Shown: piece after piece, positions 8,258 through 16,136 of the stretch | How the letters are laid out: every line of letters begins with the position of its first letter | How positions within the stretch are numbered: the stretch's first letter is position 1 | Assembly: GCF_002081715.1 (NCBI RefSeq) | Contig: NZ_MUKP01000044.1 | Span: forward strand, 1 to 38,126 | Direction: 5' to 3' | Origin: Nocardia donostiensis | GTDB lineage: Bacteria; Actinomycetota; Actinomycetes; Mycobacteriales; Mycobacteriaceae | DNA length: 38,126 nt | The notes under the pieces: generated by a model | Database searches by the model: none | Seen by the model: only the letters and a program-made list of their open reading frames with translations | Told to the model about the DNA's origin: nothing | Translations under genes and position numbers: made by a program

Positions 8258-8827
8258 TCAGTCCGTGTCGCCGTCGGTGCCGGTCCAGCGCACCGGTTCG
8301 TCACCGGTGTCGAAGTCGCCTGCGGCATGCCGGAATTCCGCCAGCAGTTGCAGCAGAGTGCGCAGCCGGTCCGGTGGCAGCCCCGGTAGGGCGAACACTT
8401 TCTCGTTCAGGTATTCGGTGGCGCGAGCAACCAATTCCCGTCCCTTATCGGTGATTTCGATAAGAGTTGCCCGACGATCGCTGGGGTGCGGCACCCGGAC
8501 CACCAGAGCGGCAGACTGCAGCCGGTCCACGGTATTGGTGACGCTGGTCGGGTGCACCTGCAGGCGTGCGCTTGCCTTCGCCATCGGCAGTGCCCCGGTC
8601 TTGCTGAAACTCAGCAGCATGAGCAGTTCGTACCGGGAGAAGGTCAGTCCTGTCGGTTTCAGCGCCTCATCGACCCTGGCCATCACGATCTGCTGGGCGC
8701 GGACCAGCGACGTCACCGCCGCCATACCGTCGGCCATCTCACCCCAGCCGTGCTCGACCCACTGGCGGTGGGCCTCGTGGATCGGGTCGAGCGGTAATGG
8801 GCGGGGACGCGACATGGATTCGATCAT
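8258..8827 (-). CDS. MarR-family transcriptional regulator
   Basis: The 189-residue product has the winged-helix MarR layout. An N-terminal dimerisation helix (about 30-55) is followed by LTFSRYELLMLLSFS, the recognition region LPMAKASARLQVHPTSVTNTVDRLQ, and the wing with HPSDRRATLIEITDKGRELV, which includes the DxR motif of the family. ATG 8827 is used here, and ATG 8815 (MSRPRP) is an alternative; neither has a clear ribosome site. The gene is transcribed leftwards between the membrane-anchored Hsp70-like gene and the DUF4878-like gene. Ligand and targets are not evident. No inverted repeat stands out in its own short upstream region. Confidence 0.88.
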   Translation of the reverse strand: MIESMSRPRPLPLDPIHEAHRQWVEHGWGEMADGMAAVTSLVRAQQIVMARVDEALKPTGLTFSRYELLMLLSFSKTGALPMAKASARLQVHPTSVTNTVDRLQSAALVVRVPHPSDRRATLIEITDKGRELVARATEYLNEKVFALPGLPPDRLRTLLQLLAEFRHAAGDFDTGDEPVRWTGTDGDTD

Positions 8828-8913
8828 TGCATGCGTGTCAGAGAGGCAGACTCGGGCGCAGGGTGGCCTGGTTTCGATCCGCCCGGGCCGTTACGACAGT
8901 AGCTAGCTGCCGG

Positions 8914-9567
8914 TCAGTTGACGTCCGGGTCCTCGGAGCAGATCTTCCACTCGCCGTCCTCTTTGCGCAGCGTTTCGTCCGAGCTGTCGTCGGAGTGTTC
9001 GGTGGAATCGTCGGCTCCCGGCAGTGAGAACGTCATCTTGCCGGTGACATGTGCTTTCGCCCGGTCGCCGGTGATCACGATGTTGTCCACCGTGTCGATG
9101 GTGACCGAGAAGTCCGCCTTATCGATTTCGGCTTTTTCGCTGTCGGACAGCTTGTTGAAATCGTCCTGGTCGGCCTGACACGCGATATCGGCTGCGGCCT
9201 GCATGCCGTCGTCGGACAAAGTCTCGTAGAAGTCCCGGATGGCCGCTTCGATCTGCTGCTCATCGGAGGCGAGCGGTGTTTTGCCCTGCATGGTCAGCAC
9301 CACCCCTGCGACGATCCCGCCGACCACGACCAGCGCGACGACCGCCAGCCCGATGATCAAACCCGTTTTGTTCTTACCCTGCTGCGGTTGCGGCGGATAG
9401 CCCTGCGGCGGCATGCCCTGTTGCGGCGGGTAACCGGGCTGCGGGGGGTAACCAGGCTGCTGCTGGCCCTGCGGCGGAAATCCCGGCTGCTGCCCGTAGG
9501 GCGGCTGTTGCCCGTACGGCGGCTGCAGGCCCTGTGGTGGCTGCGGGCCCTGCGGTGGGTAAGTCAT
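8914..9567 (-). CDS. Pro/Gln-rich single-pass membrane protein, DUF4878-like extracytoplasmic domain
   Basis: The 217-residue product starts with about 64 residues of degenerate PPQG/PYGQQ/GYPPQ repeats. One membrane span follows (about 69-91, GLIIGLAVVALVVVGGIVAG), then an extracytoplasmic domain of about 120 residues. That domain, with DEQQIEAAIRDFYETLSDDG, a four-stranded-looking middle and the end KEDGEWKICSED, resembles DUF4878/Rv0361-type actinobacterial proteins of the NTF2-like fold. Two cysteines (130 and 210) could form a disulfide. The frame is open upstream to 9717, but GGAGGA nine bases before ATG 9567 decides the start. Such Pro-rich cytoplasmic tails are common in mycobacterial-type envelope proteins. 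Function is unknown. Confidence 0.75.
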   Translation of the reverse strand: MTYPPQGPQPPQGLQPPYGQQPPYGQQPGFPPQGQQQPGYPPQPGYPPQQGMPPQGYPPQPQQGKNKTGLIIGLAVVALVVVGGIVAGVVLTMQGKTPLASDEQQIEAAIRDFYETLSDDGMQAAADIACQADQDDFNKLSDSEKAEIDKADFSVTIDTVDNIVITGDRAKAHVTGKMTFSLPGADDSTEHSDDSSDETLRKEDGEWKICSEDPDVN

Positions 9568-9764
9568 GATGTTGCGTCCTCCGTTTTCCCCGGGGTGTGG
9601 CTGGAACATTACGGCAGTACGCGTCCGCTGTCCGGTCGGAGTCCGGGTACCGCAGCCACCCACCTGCGGTATCGCCGCAGCGTACCGACCCCAGGCGCAG
9701 GCCCGTGACCTCCGCATACGGGCCGCAATCCGGATTCACCACGCACATAACGTGTTCTCGGTCG

Positions 9765-9770
9765 TACACT
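9765..9770 (+). promoter_or_regulatory. Possible -10 box for the MetE-like gene
   Basis: TACACT lies 41 bases before the chosen start, with only a weak -35 region. The rest of the divergent gap 9568-9810 shows no convincing RNA gene or repeat. Confidence 0.35.
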
Positions 9771-9810
9771 GCCTGCCAGCAACGCTCTGGAGAACATGGA
9801 GGATCGGGTT

Positions 9811-10842
9811 ATGGCTGGTTTCGGTGTCCATCTGTGCGGCAGTGTGCCGCTCGCCGACGCGGCAAGCGTTTTCGAGCAGGCCGCCTCGCGGCTGGGTGGG
9901 CATATCTCCCGCATCCCGGATGGGGAAACGGGGGAGCGTGACAATTGGGTGGTCTGGCAGCTGCCGAAACTGGCCGCCCATCCCGATCTGGAGACGGTCC
10001 CGCCGCCGAGCCCGGAATATGGCCCCAGCGAACGGGTACAGCCGCGCGACGGCGTCGACCCGTCGAGTATCGACTTCGGCCCGCTCGGGTATGCCGAGGC
10101 CGCGCTGGAGTCCTGGCAGGTGTTCCAGGGGCTGCGTGATCGTGGGGTGATCGCGCCCGGCACCCGTTTCCAGGTGAGCCTGCCGACTCCGATCGCGGTC
10201 GTCGGCGCGTTCGTCGCGGGCCCGCAGGCAGAATTGGAACGCCGCTACGAGGCGGCGATCCTGGCCGAACTGGGCCGGATCGTGGCGGTCGTTCCAGCAT
10301 CAGACCTGGCGATCCAATGGGACGCAGCGGTGGAATTCGCGATTTTCGAAGGTGTTTTCCCTTCGTGGTTCGGCGGCGAATACCAGGAACAGTTGCCCGA
10401 GGTCGCCGAACGGCTGATCCGGCTCGGTGACGCCGTGCCCGAGGGCGTGGAGCTCGGCTATCACCTGTGCTACGGAGATTTCGGGCACCGCCACTTCGTC
10501 GAACCCGCCGATACCTCGAAATTGGCGGCGGTGGCCGCGAAGGTCGCTGCGGGCCTGCACCGCCCGCTGGATTGGGTGCATCTGCCCGTCCCGAAGGACC
10601 GCACCGATATCGAGTATTTCGCGCCTCTCGCGGACCTGAAGCTGCCTTCCGGGACGGCGCTCTTCCTCGGCCTGGTACACGCCTCCGACGGTTTCGACGG
10701 CGCCCGCCGCCGCATCGATGCCGCCGCGAAAACCGTTGCCGCCTTCGGTATCGCCACCGAATGCGGTATGGGCCGCCGCCCGTCCGAGCAGATCCCGGGC
10801 TTGCTGGATCTGCACGCATCCCTGGCGGATTCCCTGAGCTGA
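9811..10842 (+). CDS. Stand-alone UROD/MetE-like protein
   Basis: This 343-residue protein resembles the C-terminal barrel of cobalamin-independent methionine synthase. IQWDAAVEFA (169-178) matches the conserved IQIDEPA region. YHLCYGDF (217-224) matches the zinc-binding HMCYCEF and gives His218 and Cys220. ATECGMGRR (315-323) matches the PDCGLKTR zinc segment and gives Cys319. The third ligand region of MetE (IET) reads LPV here, so the metal site is partly changed. There is no MetE N-terminal domain. It could be a thiol methyltransferase or lyase of unknown substrate. Start ATG 9811 follows GGAGGA by seven bases; ATG 9796 is five codons earlier without a site. Confidence 0.7.
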   Translation: MAGFGVHLCGSVPLADAASVFEQAASRLGGHISRIPDGETGERDNWVVWQLPKLAAHPDLETVPPPSPEYGPSERVQPRDGVDPSSIDFGPLGYAEAALESWQVFQGLRDRGVIAPGTRFQVSLPTPIAVVGAFVAGPQAELERRYEAAILAELGRIVAVVPASDLAIQWDAAVEFAIFEGVFPSWFGGEYQEQLPEVAERLIRLGDAVPEGVELGYHLCYGDFGHRHFVEPADTSKLAAVAAKVAAGLHRPLDWVHLPVPKDRTDIEYFAPLADLKLPSGTALFLGLVHASDGFDGARRRIDAAAKTVAAFGIATECGMGRRPSEQIPGLLDLHASLADSLS

Positions 10843-10873
10843 CCCACCGCGGGCGGGAGCGGAGCAGGCACGT

Positions 10874-10904
10874 AGACCCCATCCAGTGGTTCCGGTCGGG
10901 GTCT
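10874..10904 (+). terminator. Weak stem-loop after the MetE-like gene
   Basis: AGACCCC (10874-10880) pairs with GGGGTCT (10898-10904) across a 17-base loop. There is no T-tract, so it is only a possible end of the upstream transcript. Confidence 0.3.
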
Positions 10905-10983
10905 TCGTCCGCTGTCGGCGAGGTGGCGACCTCTCGGATCACCGACGCGGCCGAGGTAGCACACGATAGCCGAGGCTAGGAAC

Positions 10984-11021
10984 GACGAAGGCCCCTGATC
11001 AGCTGATCAGGGGCCTTCGTC
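10984..11021. terminator. Perfect 38-base palindrome, terminator-type hairpin of tRNA-Arg
   Basis: Bases 10984-11002 are the exact reverse complement of 11003-11021, including two TGATCA sites near the centre. On the minus strand it begins six bases past the 3' end of tRNA-Arg, where a terminator is expected. There is no T-run on either side, so termination may depend on the hairpin alone or on Rho. Confidence 0.7.
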
Positions 11022-11026
11022 ATCTG

Positions 11027-11099
11027 TGCCCTCGGCAGGATTCGAACCTGCGGCCTTCTGCTCCGGAGGCAGACGCTCTATCCCCTGAGCTACGAGGGC
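11027..11099 (-). tRNA. tRNA-Arg (anticodon CCG)
   Basis: The minus strand folds as a full cloverleaf. The acceptor stem is GCCCTCG/CGAGGGC with discriminator A, and the D-arm contains AGCTCAGGGGATAGAGC. The anticodon stem TCTGC/GCAGA encloses the loop CTCCGGA with anticodon CCG. The T-arm GCAGG-TTCGAAT-CCTGC is standard. CCA is not encoded. It reads CGG arginine codons, which are common in this GC-rich genome. Confidence 0.96.
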
Positions 11100-11148
11100 G
11101 GGGATGGTCCCGGCCGGTGCCTTGCGGCGTTCCGATCGGGCGGGGGCA

Positions 11149-11177
11149 AGCGTATCGCATCCCTTGCCCGCTGCCAA
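11149..11177 (-). promoter_or_regulatory. Promoter of tRNA-Arg
   Basis: On the minus strand TTGGCA (11177-11172) and TACGCT (11154-11149) are separated by exactly 17 bases. The start would lie near 11142, about 43 bases before the mature tRNA. Confidence 0.65.
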
Positions 11178-11189
11178 AAACGGGCAGCG
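11169..11189 (-). terminator. Stem-loop after the DUF305 gene
   Basis: CGCTGCC (11169-11175) pairs with GGCAGCG (11183-11189) around a seven-base loop. It lies eight bases past the DUF305 stop and covers the -35 box of the tRNA-Arg promoter. Confidence 0.5.
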
Positions 11190-11196
11190 TGCCGGG

Positions 11197-11994
11197 TTAT
11201 TCGAGGGGGAGGGGGGTGGCGCCGCGGGAGGTGAGCATTCCGGTCATGAGCTGGGATTCGCCGCGCTGGGTGGCGTCCATATGCTGCGCGAGGACGCGTA
11301 TCGCGGTGGTTTCGGCATGCTCGATGGCGTATCCGAGCATGGGGATGCCGCCTTCGTGGTGGCGCAGCATCAACTGCAGGAACAGCACGTCGAAGGCGGG
11401 CCCTGTGGCGCGACGCAGTTCGCCGAGCTCCGCAGGGGTGGCCATACCTGGCATGGTGGCCACCGGACCGGTGTGTGTGGAGTGTCCCGCCGCCGGGGAG
11501 CCGTGCTCGTGGCCGCTGCGTGGTTCGGTCATCCACCCCATGTAGCCGTCGATACCGCGGGCAGGCGCGCCCCACAGTTGCAGCCAGCCCTGCATCCGGC
11601 CAACCTGACTCTGCTGGGTGGTCAGGATGTCGTAGGCCAGCCTGCGGATATCGGGGTCGGTGGAATTGATGAGCGCGACGCCCGACATCTCGACGGCCTG
11701 CGCGTGATGGGCGGACATGTCCTGGCTGAAGCCGATGTCGACCGGGCCCGGTTCGGGTTCGGAACCGCCACGCAGCGGCAGCCCTGCCAGGACACCGACG
11801 GCGAAACCGAGCACGAGCAAGCCGACGGCGCCGAGCACCAGCAGCGGGGTGCGCTGGCGGCGCAGTTGGGCACGCAGCCCGGTCTCGGCGCTCCAGGGTG
11901 GCTCGGCCGTGTCGGCGGGGGCCGACCGGCGCTCGGTGGCGTTTGTGGTCAGCGGATCGTTCGCCACGTCGCGTTCAGGGTTCTTTTCCGGCAT
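11197..11994 (-). CDS. Membrane-anchored DUF305 protein
   Basis: The 265-residue product has a cytoplasmic N-terminus of about 48 residues, one membrane span (about 50-71), then an extracytoplasmic DUF305 domain. That domain has the two matching His/Met motifs of the family: SAHHAQAVEM (94-103) and LRHHEGGIPM (210-219). Between them is a His-rich linker (161-174) followed by MPGM. DUF305 proteins have a four-helix, ferritin-like fold, and the paired HH-M motifs suggest metal binding, perhaps copper; that is inference. Its ATG directly abuts the TAG of the DUF3105 gene (TAGATG), so the two are almost certainly translated together. Confidence 0.85.
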   Translation of the reverse strand: MPEKNPERDVANDPLTTNATERRSAPADTAEPPWSAETGLRAQLRRQRTPLLVLGAVGLLVLGFAVGVLAGLPLRGGSEPEPGPVDIGFSQDMSAHHAQAVEMSGVALINSTDPDIRRLAYDILTTQQSQVGRMQGWLQLWGAPARGIDGYMGWMTEPRSGHEHGSPAAGHSTHTGPVATMPGMATPAELGELRRATGPAFDVLFLQLMLRHHEGGIPMLGYAIEHAETTAIRVLAQHMDATQRGESQLMTGMLTSRGATPLPLE

Positions 11995-12915
11995 CTACTG
12001 GCCCGTCCCGGCCTCCGGTTCGGCGGGTGCCGCGGGCGGAGCCTGTCCAGGCAAACCGGGCACGGGGACGCCGGGCATACCGGGGATGCCAGGGATACCG
12101 GGAATGCCGCCGGACATGCCGCCCACTTCGGCGGGATCGGGGGTGATACCGCCGCCGTCCATCGGCACCGCATCCGGTCCGGGCGGGCTCGGATCGTAGG
12201 GCGGCGGGTTCTCGGTGTCGAACACGATGGTCGCGCAGTCGGCGCCCACCTCAGGATAGGTGTAGGAGTTCAACCGCAGTGCGGTGATGAACTGCCCGAT
12301 CCGCTTGTCCTCGGCGCTGTCGACGGCCAGCCGACGCCCCCACGCCTGCAGGGAGATCGGTGACTCCTGGTCCGGGTAGGGCGACATCATCATGTATTGC
12401 TGCCCGTCGACCTTTTCCCGCAGCTTGTCGACGTCGGCGGCGCCGACCTTGTCCGGGTTGTAGGTGATCCAGACCGCGCCGTGCTCGAGCGAATGTACGG
12501 CGTTCTCCTCCCGGATCGCCTTGTCGTAGACGGTGCCCATGCAGTTCGCCCATGAAGCATCGTGCGGACCGCCGAACGCCGGGCTCTGGTCGTAGGCCAC
12601 CCGCTGAGTCGAGTCGACGTGCAGCCCCGCCGGGTAGTCCTTCTGCTCCACACCAGCGATGGCTTCGGAGGGGTCTTGGTTCTCCGCGCTGGGGGTGTAC
12701 TTCTTCAGCTCGGCCTGTTCCCGGTATTTCGGCACCAGGTTGTAGGCCAGCGCGCCGATCAGCGCGATGATCACCGCGGCAGCGCCGATGGCGAGCCAGG
12801 GGATCTGGCGCTTGTGCTTGCCGCCACCCTTGCCGCCTGGCTTGTTACGGGAAGGCGCGACCTTCCCCACGGCTTTGACGGCCTTGGCCGATGTGGCGCT
12901 GGTCCTGCTCGGCAT
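11995..12915 (-). CDS. Membrane-anchored DUF3105 protein with Gly-Pro tail
   Basis: The 306-residue product has a strongly basic N-terminus (Lys/Gly-rich), one membrane span (about 39-59), and an extracytoplasmic DUF3105 domain. The family's conserved stretch is present: QSPAFGGPHDASWANCMGTV and the following AVHSLEHGAVWITY. It supplies His118, Cys125, His141 and His145, which could form a metal site (inference). A second cysteine is at 227. The last 60 residues are low-complexity, with GIPGIPGIPGMPG at 270-282. Start ATG 12915 follows AGGA by six bases. It is first in a two-gene unit with DUF305 and divergent from argS across 91 bases. Biochemical role unknown. Confidence 0.85.
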   Translation of the reverse strand: MPSRTSATSAKAVKAVGKVAPSRNKPGGKGGGKHKRQIPWLAIGAAAVIIALIGALAYNLVPKYREQAELKKYTPSAENQDPSEAIAGVEQKDYPAGLHVDSTQRVAYDQSPAFGGPHDASWANCMGTVYDKAIREENAVHSLEHGAVWITYNPDKVGAADVDKLREKVDGQQYMMMSPYPDQESPISLQAWGRRLAVDSAEDKRIGQFITALRLNSYTYPEVGADCATIVFDTENPPPYDPSPPGPDAVPMDGGGITPDPAEVGGMSGGIPGIPGIPGMPGVPVPGLPGQAPPAAPAEPEAGTGQ

Positions 12916-12992
12916 CGGAAGTCCTAGCTCTTTCGATATGTGAACGGTTCGTGCCCGAGGTGCCCACTCGCGGCGCGCACCTGCTCAGACCA

Positions 12993-12998
12993 TAGGAT
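12993..12998 (+). promoter_or_regulatory. -10 box of argS, leaderless type
   Basis: TAGGAT lies eight bases before the argS GTG, so transcription would start at or next to the start codon. AGGA within this box could also serve as a weak ribosome site nine bases from the GTG. Confidence 0.5.
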
Positions 12999-13006
12999 AG
13001 AGACTC

Positions 13007-14665
13007 GTGACTCCAGCTGACCTTGCAGATCTCCTTCGTGCTACCGCCGCGAAGGTGCTTGCCGAACGTGGACTGGACCCGGAGATCCTGCCCGACAAGG
13101 TCGATGTGGAGCGTCCGCGTAACCCCGAACACGGCGACTATGCCACGAATGTGGCCATGCGGGTGGCGAAGCAGGCAGGCGCCGCTCCGCGCGATCTGGC
13201 GGGCTGGCTGGCCGATGCACTGGCCGCCGCCGACGGCGTTGCCGCCGCGGAGGTCGCCGGCCCCGGTTTCCTCAATATCCGTCTCGCCGCCTCCGCGCAG
13301 GGCGCCGTCCTGGAGCAGGTGCGCGCGGCGGGCGCGGCTTACGGAACCGCCGATACGCTGCGCGGCACTCGCATCAACCTCGAGTTCGTCTCGGCCAACC
13401 CGACCGGTCCGGTGCATCTGGGCGGCACCCGCTGGGCCGCGGTCGGCGACGCGCTGGGCCGCATTCTGGCCGCGCAGGGCGCCGACGTGGTGCGCGAGTA
13501 CTACTTCAACGATCACGGCGCGCAGATCGACCGGTTCGCCGAATCGCTGGTCGCCGCCGCCACCGGAGCCCCTGCCCCGGAGAAGGGGTATGCGGGCGCC
13601 TATATCGGCGAGATCGCGGACAAGATTGTCGCCTCTCATCCGGGCGTGCTCGACCTGGAGCCCGCGCAACGGCTGGAGACGTTCCGCGCCGAGGGTGTGG
13701 AGCTGATGTTCGCCCACATCAAGAAGACGCTGCACGAGTTCGGCACCGATTTCGACGTGTACTTCAACGAAAGCTCGCTGTTCGCCTCCGGCGCGGTCGA
13801 GCGTGCGGTGGAGACGTTGAAGAACTCCGGTGATCTGTACCCCAAGGACGGCGCCTGGTGGATCGCCAGCTCCGAATACGGCGACGACCAGGACCGCGTG
13901 GTCATCAAGAGCGACGGCAAAGCCGCCTATATCGCCGGTGACATCGCCTACTTGCAGGACAAGCGGTCGCGCGGGTTCGATCTGTGCATCTATATGCTCG
14001 GCGCCGACCATCACGGCTATATCGGCAGGCTCAAGGCGGCCGCGGCGGCGTTCGGCGACGACCCGGACACCGTCGAGGTGCTGATCGGTCAGATGGTCAA
14101 CCTGTTGCGTGACGGCGTCGCGGTGCGGATGAGTAAGCGGGCGGGCACCGTGGTGACCCTCGACGACCTGGTCGAGGCGATCGGGGTGGATGCTGCGCGG
14201 TATTCGCTGGTGCGTAGTTCGGTGAACTCCAGTATTGATATCGATCTGGACCTGTGGGCCAAACAGGACAGCGTCAACCCGGTCTACTACGTGCAGTACG
14301 CCCACGCCCGCGCCGCCTCCATCGCCCGCAATGCCGCTGAGTTCGAATTCGACTCGGTAACACCGGATTTCGCGCTGCTCATCGCCGACGAAGAGGGGGC
14401 GCTGATCCGCACCATCGGCGAATTCCCCCGGGTGGTCGCGGCTGCGGCATCGCTGCGGGAACCGCACCGGATCGCCCGCTATCTCGAGGAGCTCGCCGGG
14501 GCCTACCACCCGTTCCAGACCAATAAGGCGCTGCGTGTGCTGCCGCTGGGCGACGAACCGGTCAGCCCCACCAACGCCGCCCGGCTGGTCCTGGTCAACG
14601 CTACCCGTCAGGTGCTGGCCAACGGCCTCGCTCTGCTGGGCGTCACCGCACCGGAGCGCATGTGA
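13007..14665 (+). CDS. argS: Arginyl-tRNA synthetase
   Basis: The 552-residue class I synthetase charges tRNA-Arg. The HIGH-type signature is NPTGPVHLGGTRW, with His137 and Gly139-Gly140. The KMSKS-type loop is RMSKRAGTVVTLDDL, with the MSK part at 375-377. The N-terminal additional domain (about 1-110) and the C-terminal DALR anticodon-binding domain ending in LALLGVTAPERM are both present, giving the normal length. Start GTG 13007 is the usual N-terminus (MTPADLADLL). It begins the long rightward conserved run and is followed after 55 bases by lysA. A tRNA-Arg gene lies 2 kb upstream on the other strand. Confidence 0.97.
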   Translation: MTPADLADLLRATAAKVLAERGLDPEILPDKVDVERPRNPEHGDYATNVAMRVAKQAGAAPRDLAGWLADALAAADGVAAAEVAGPGFLNIRLAASAQGAVLEQVRAAGAAYGTADTLRGTRINLEFVSANPTGPVHLGGTRWAAVGDALGRILAAQGADVVREYYFNDHGAQIDRFAESLVAAATGAPAPEKGYAGAYIGEIADKIVASHPGVLDLEPAQRLETFRAEGVELMFAHIKKTLHEFGTDFDVYFNESSLFASGAVERAVETLKNSGDLYPKDGAWWIASSEYGDDQDRVVIKSDGKAAYIAGDIAYLQDKRSRGFDLCIYMLGADHHGYIGRLKAAAAAFGDDPDTVEVLIGQMVNLLRDGVAVRMSKRAGTVVTLDDLVEAIGVDAARYSLVRSSVNSSIDIDLDLWAKQDSVNPVYYVQYAHARAASIARNAAEFEFDSVTPDFALLIADEEGALIRTIGEFPRVVAAAASLREPHRIARYLEELAGAYHPFQTNKALRVLPLGDEPVSPTNAARLVLVNATRQVLANGLALLGVTAPERM

Positions 14666-14720
14666 ACGTGCAGCGACGAACCGGCCGGACCTACCGGCAT
14701 CAGGGCAGGAAGGAACAACG

Positions 14721-16136
14721 ATGAGCGCGCATCCGGCCGGACCCCGTCACGCCGAAATCCTGTACGCCCCCGGCCTGCCGGAACGGCCCACCGAGCCGCG
14801 GCAGCTGATCGAGCTGCCCGCCACGGTGTGGCCGCGTAACGCCACCCGCGACGCCGACGGTGTGGTGCGCATGGCCGGGCTGCCGGTGACCGAACTTGCG
14901 CAGCAGTTCGGCACCCCGCTGTTCGTGGTGGACGAGGACGATTTCCGGTCCCGCTGCCGCGATATGGTGCGCGCTTTCGGCGCGGCCGCGCGAGTGCACT
15001 ACGCGTCGAAAGCGTTCCTGTGCGGCGAGATCGCGCGCTGGATCGCCGATGAGGGTCTGTCGCTGGATGTGTGCTCCGGCGGCGAGCTCGCGGTGGCGTT
15101 GAACGCGGGTTTCCCGGCCGAGCGGATCGCGCTGCACGGCAACAACAAATCCGTCGCCGAGCTGGAAGCCGCGGTCGCGACCGGTGTCGGTCATGTGGTG
15201 GTCGATTCGTTGATCGAGATCGAACGGCTGGAAGCGGTCGCCGGACGCGCCGGAGTGGTGCAGGACGTGCTGGTGCGGGTCACCGTCGGCGTGGAAGCCC
15301 ACACCCACGAATACATTTCCACCGCGCACGAGGATCAGAAGTTCGGTTTCTCCCTCGCGGGCGGTGACGCCATGCAGGCGCTGGCGCGGGTGTTCGAGGC
15401 CGACAACCTGCGCTTGGTCGGCCTGCACAGCCATATCGGTTCGCAGATCTTCGACATCGACGGTTTCGAGATCGCCGCGCGTCGCATGCTCGGGCTGCTG
15501 CGGGAGGCCGTCGACAAGTTCGGTGTGGAGCGGACCGCGCAGATCTCGATTCTGGATCTGGGTGGGGGACTGGGTATTTCGTACCAGCCGTCGGATGATC
15601 CGCCGCCGCTGGACCAGTTCGCGGCCAAGCTGCGCACCCTGGTCGCACAGGAGGCCGAGCGGGCAGGCCTGCCGATGCCGACGATCGCGGTCGAGCCCGG
15701 TCGCGCCATCGCCGGCCCGGGCACGATCACGCTGTACGAGGTCGGCACCATCAAGGACGTCTCCCTCGACGGCGGATTGCGCCGCCGTTACGTCAGCGTC
15801 GACGGTGGGATGAGCGACAATATCCGTCCCGCCCTGTACAAGGCCGACTACGACTGCCGGCTGGTGTCGCGGTCGTCGGAATCGAGCCCGGTGGTTGCGC
15901 GCGTGGTCGGGAAGCATTGCGAGAGCGGCGATATCGTCATTCGCGATACCTGGATTCCGGCTGATGTCGGCCCGGGTGACCTGGTGGGCGTGGCAGGTAC
16001 CGGCGCCTACTGCTATTCCATGTCGAGCCGGTACAACATGCTGACCCGTCCTGCGGTGGTTGCCGTACGTGATGGCGCGGCGCGGCTGATTCTGCGCCGG
16101 GAGACGGTGGCGGACCTGCTCAGCTTGGAGGTCTGA
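14721..16136 (+). CDS. lysA: Diaminopimelate decarboxylase
   Basis: The 471-residue product is a fold-type III PLP enzyme that makes L-lysine from meso-diaminopimelate. The PLP lysine is Lys97 in HYASKAFLC. Other signatures are GLHSHIGSQIFD, the glycine loop GGGLGISY, VEPGRAIAGPG, and GAYCYSMSSRYN near the C-terminus, where the dimer-partner residues lie. Its N-terminus is slightly longer than usual. GAAGGA seven bases before ATG 14721 fixes the start. The stop shares one base with the hom start (TGATG). Because diaminopimelate is also a peptidoglycan precursor, this gene sets the lysine branch of the aspartate pathway carried by the next three genes. Confidence 0.96.
   Translation: MSAHPAGPRHAEILYAPGLPERPTEPRQLIELPATVWPRNATRDADGVVRMAGLPVTELAQQFGTPLFVVDEDDFRSRCRDMVRAFGAAARVHYASKAFLCGEIARWIADEGLSLDVCSGGELAVALNAGFPAERIALHGNNKSVAELEAAVATGVGHVVVDSLIEIERLEAVAGRAGVVQDVLVRVTVGVEAHTHEYISTAHEDQKFGFSLAGGDAMQALARVFEADNLRLVGLHSHIGSQIFDIDGFEIAARRMLGLLREAVDKFGVERTAQISILDLGGGLGISYQPSDDPPPLDQFAAKLRTLVAQEAERAGLPMPTIAVEPGRAIAGPGTITLYEVGTIKDVSLDGGLRRRYVSVDGGMSDNIRPALYKADYDCRLVSRSSESSPVVARVVGKHCESGDIVIRDTWIPADVGPGDLVGVAGTGAYCYSMSSRYNMLTRPAVVAVRDGAARLILRRETVADLLSLEV

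Noticed and set aside
9600..9700. Possible tRNA in the GC-rich divergent gap
   Set aside because: Some short stems exist, but there is no T-loop GGTTCGA and no cloverleaf.
10984..11021. Insertion-sequence end or attachment site next to the tRNA
   Set aside because: There is no integrase, no duplicated tRNA 3' end and no transposase. The position fits a terminator.
11104..12363. 419-codon plus-strand frame over the DUF305/DUF3105 genes
   Set aside because: It crosses the tRNA promoter and both real genes, and its product has no recognisable fold. The minus-strand genes have family motifs and a ribosome site.
7087..12994. Defence island, prophage or recently acquired island
   Set aside because: Base composition and codon use look like the rest, and no phage, nuclease, toxin-antitoxin or integrase gene is present.
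12845..14509. 554-codon antisense frame opposite argS
   Set aside because: It is a codon-bias shadow. ArgS on the plus strand has every catalytic motif, and the antisense product is low-complexity His/Arg/Gly/Val.
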